Shown here: positions 5,410-5,747 of the stretch, in pieces | Layout of the letters: each line of letters opens with the position of its first letter | Numbering within the stretch: the stretch's first letter is position 1 | Origin: JAAZNO01 sp012798275 | GTDB lineage: Bacteria > Chloroflexota > Anaerolineae > B4-G1 > SLSP01 | Assembly: GCA_035347995.1 (NCBI GenBank) | Contig: DAOPQD010000142.1 | Location: 1 to 5,747, forward strand | DNA: 5,747 nucleotides | Direction of reading: 5' to 3' | Translations under genes and position numbers: made by a program | Notes under the pieces: model-generated | Told to the model about the DNA's origin: nothing | The model's input: only the letters and a program-made list of their open reading frames with translations | Database searches by the model: none

Positions 5410-5747
5410 TCAGCCTTTCAAGTACTTCTTTTTCCAATCTCCCCCACCCTGCTGCAACTGGGTTTTCGCCTCAGCCTGCCGGGGCAACAAAATGTCCTTT
5501 ACCAGGTCCTCAAGGCCGATCGCTGACCACAGTTCCATCGCTTGCTGATACAACTCAATCGCATCCTGAGCTCTGCCCTCTGCCAGAGCGCAGTCCCCCA
5601 ATCGGTACAAGGCGCGCGCTTCACTGTAACGATCCCCAATAATCCGGTATGTTTCCAAGGCAAGATGCAATTTGTTTTGTGCCTCATGAAGCTGCCCTGC
5701 GGCCCGGTCTAAGTCGCTCAACGCCAGCAGGGTATTGGCTTCGCCCA
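5410..5747 (-). CDS. TPR-repeat protein, C-terminal part (5' end outside window)
   Basis: The frame is open to the window edge and beyond, so only the last 111 residues are seen; a TTG at 5721 is internal and not a credible start. Two TPR units with a 40-residue period are visible: the first starts GEANTLLALSDL, the second SEARALYRLGDCALAEGR, and both end in the A-(L/M)-E-(T/L)-(Y/W)-x-x-I-G pattern. This long-period TPR type is common in large regulatory or NB-ARC ATPase proteins and other multi-TPR scaffolds, where it mediates protein-protein contacts. The last 35 residues or so leave the repeat pattern and end in a basic tail (WKKKYLKG). The domain responsible for function lies outside the window, so no role can be assigned. 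No clear terminator follows within about 200 bases. Confidence 0.85.
   Translation of the reverse strand, partial: GEANTLLALSDLDRAAGQLHEAQNKLHLALETYRIIGDRYSEARALYRLGDCALAEGRAQDAIELYQQAMELWSAIGLEDLVKDILLPRQAEAKTQLQQGGGDWKKKYLKG

Noticed and set aside
5186..5548. A 120-codon plus-strand open frame in the intergenic region running into the TPR gene.
   Set aside because: It starts inside a hairpin arm, has no ribosome binding site, mixes an Arg-rich part with a Phe-rich AT tract, and its end is antisense to real TPR repeats.

Overview
The window looks like a chromosomal segment of a GC-rich bacterium, most likely a member of the Chloroflexota (Anaerolineae-like). This guess rests on family resemblance only: an FHA domain fused to an OmpR-type winged helix, NB-ARC-style 40-residue TPR repeats, paired S41 peptidases beside smpB, and GTG and TTG start codons. 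No marker gene here settles the phylum.

Layout: a plus-strand regulator with an FHA phosphothreonine-binding domain and a winged-helix DNA-binding domain lies at 66-713. It converges on a minus-strand cluster read from right to left: S41 peptidase 2 (3533-4720), S41 peptidase 1 (2231-3487), smpB (1742-2200) and a two-domain S1 RNA-binding protein (968-1666). A strong minus-strand intrinsic terminator at 815-856 closes the cluster. Gaps of 45 and 30 bases, each holding a good Shine-Dalgarno, argue that the two peptidases and smpB form one operon. The S1 gene follows after 75 bases and has its own promoter with perfect consensus -35 and -10 hexamers. The first gene of the operon has a promoter whose expected start point falls on, or one base before, its GTG codon, and there is no Shine-Dalgarno, so a leaderless mRNA is predicted.

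From about 4756 to 5409 there is no convincing gene. This stretch holds a cluster of short direct repeats (4964-5020), followed by three consecutive inverted repeats (5039-5193) that can fold into RNA-like structures. At the right edge, the 3' end of a minus-strand TPR gene enters from outside the window and stops at 5410.

Function: SmpB is the partner of tmRNA in ribosome rescue, which appends a degradation tag to stalled proteins. S41 (Prc/Tsp/CtpA) proteases recognise C-terminal tails outside the cytoplasm, and in E. coli Tsp is known to degrade SsrA-tagged proteins. The operon may therefore join tagging with clearance of tagged exported proteins; this is inference from context. The least explained part of the window is the structured, repeat-containing intergenic region.
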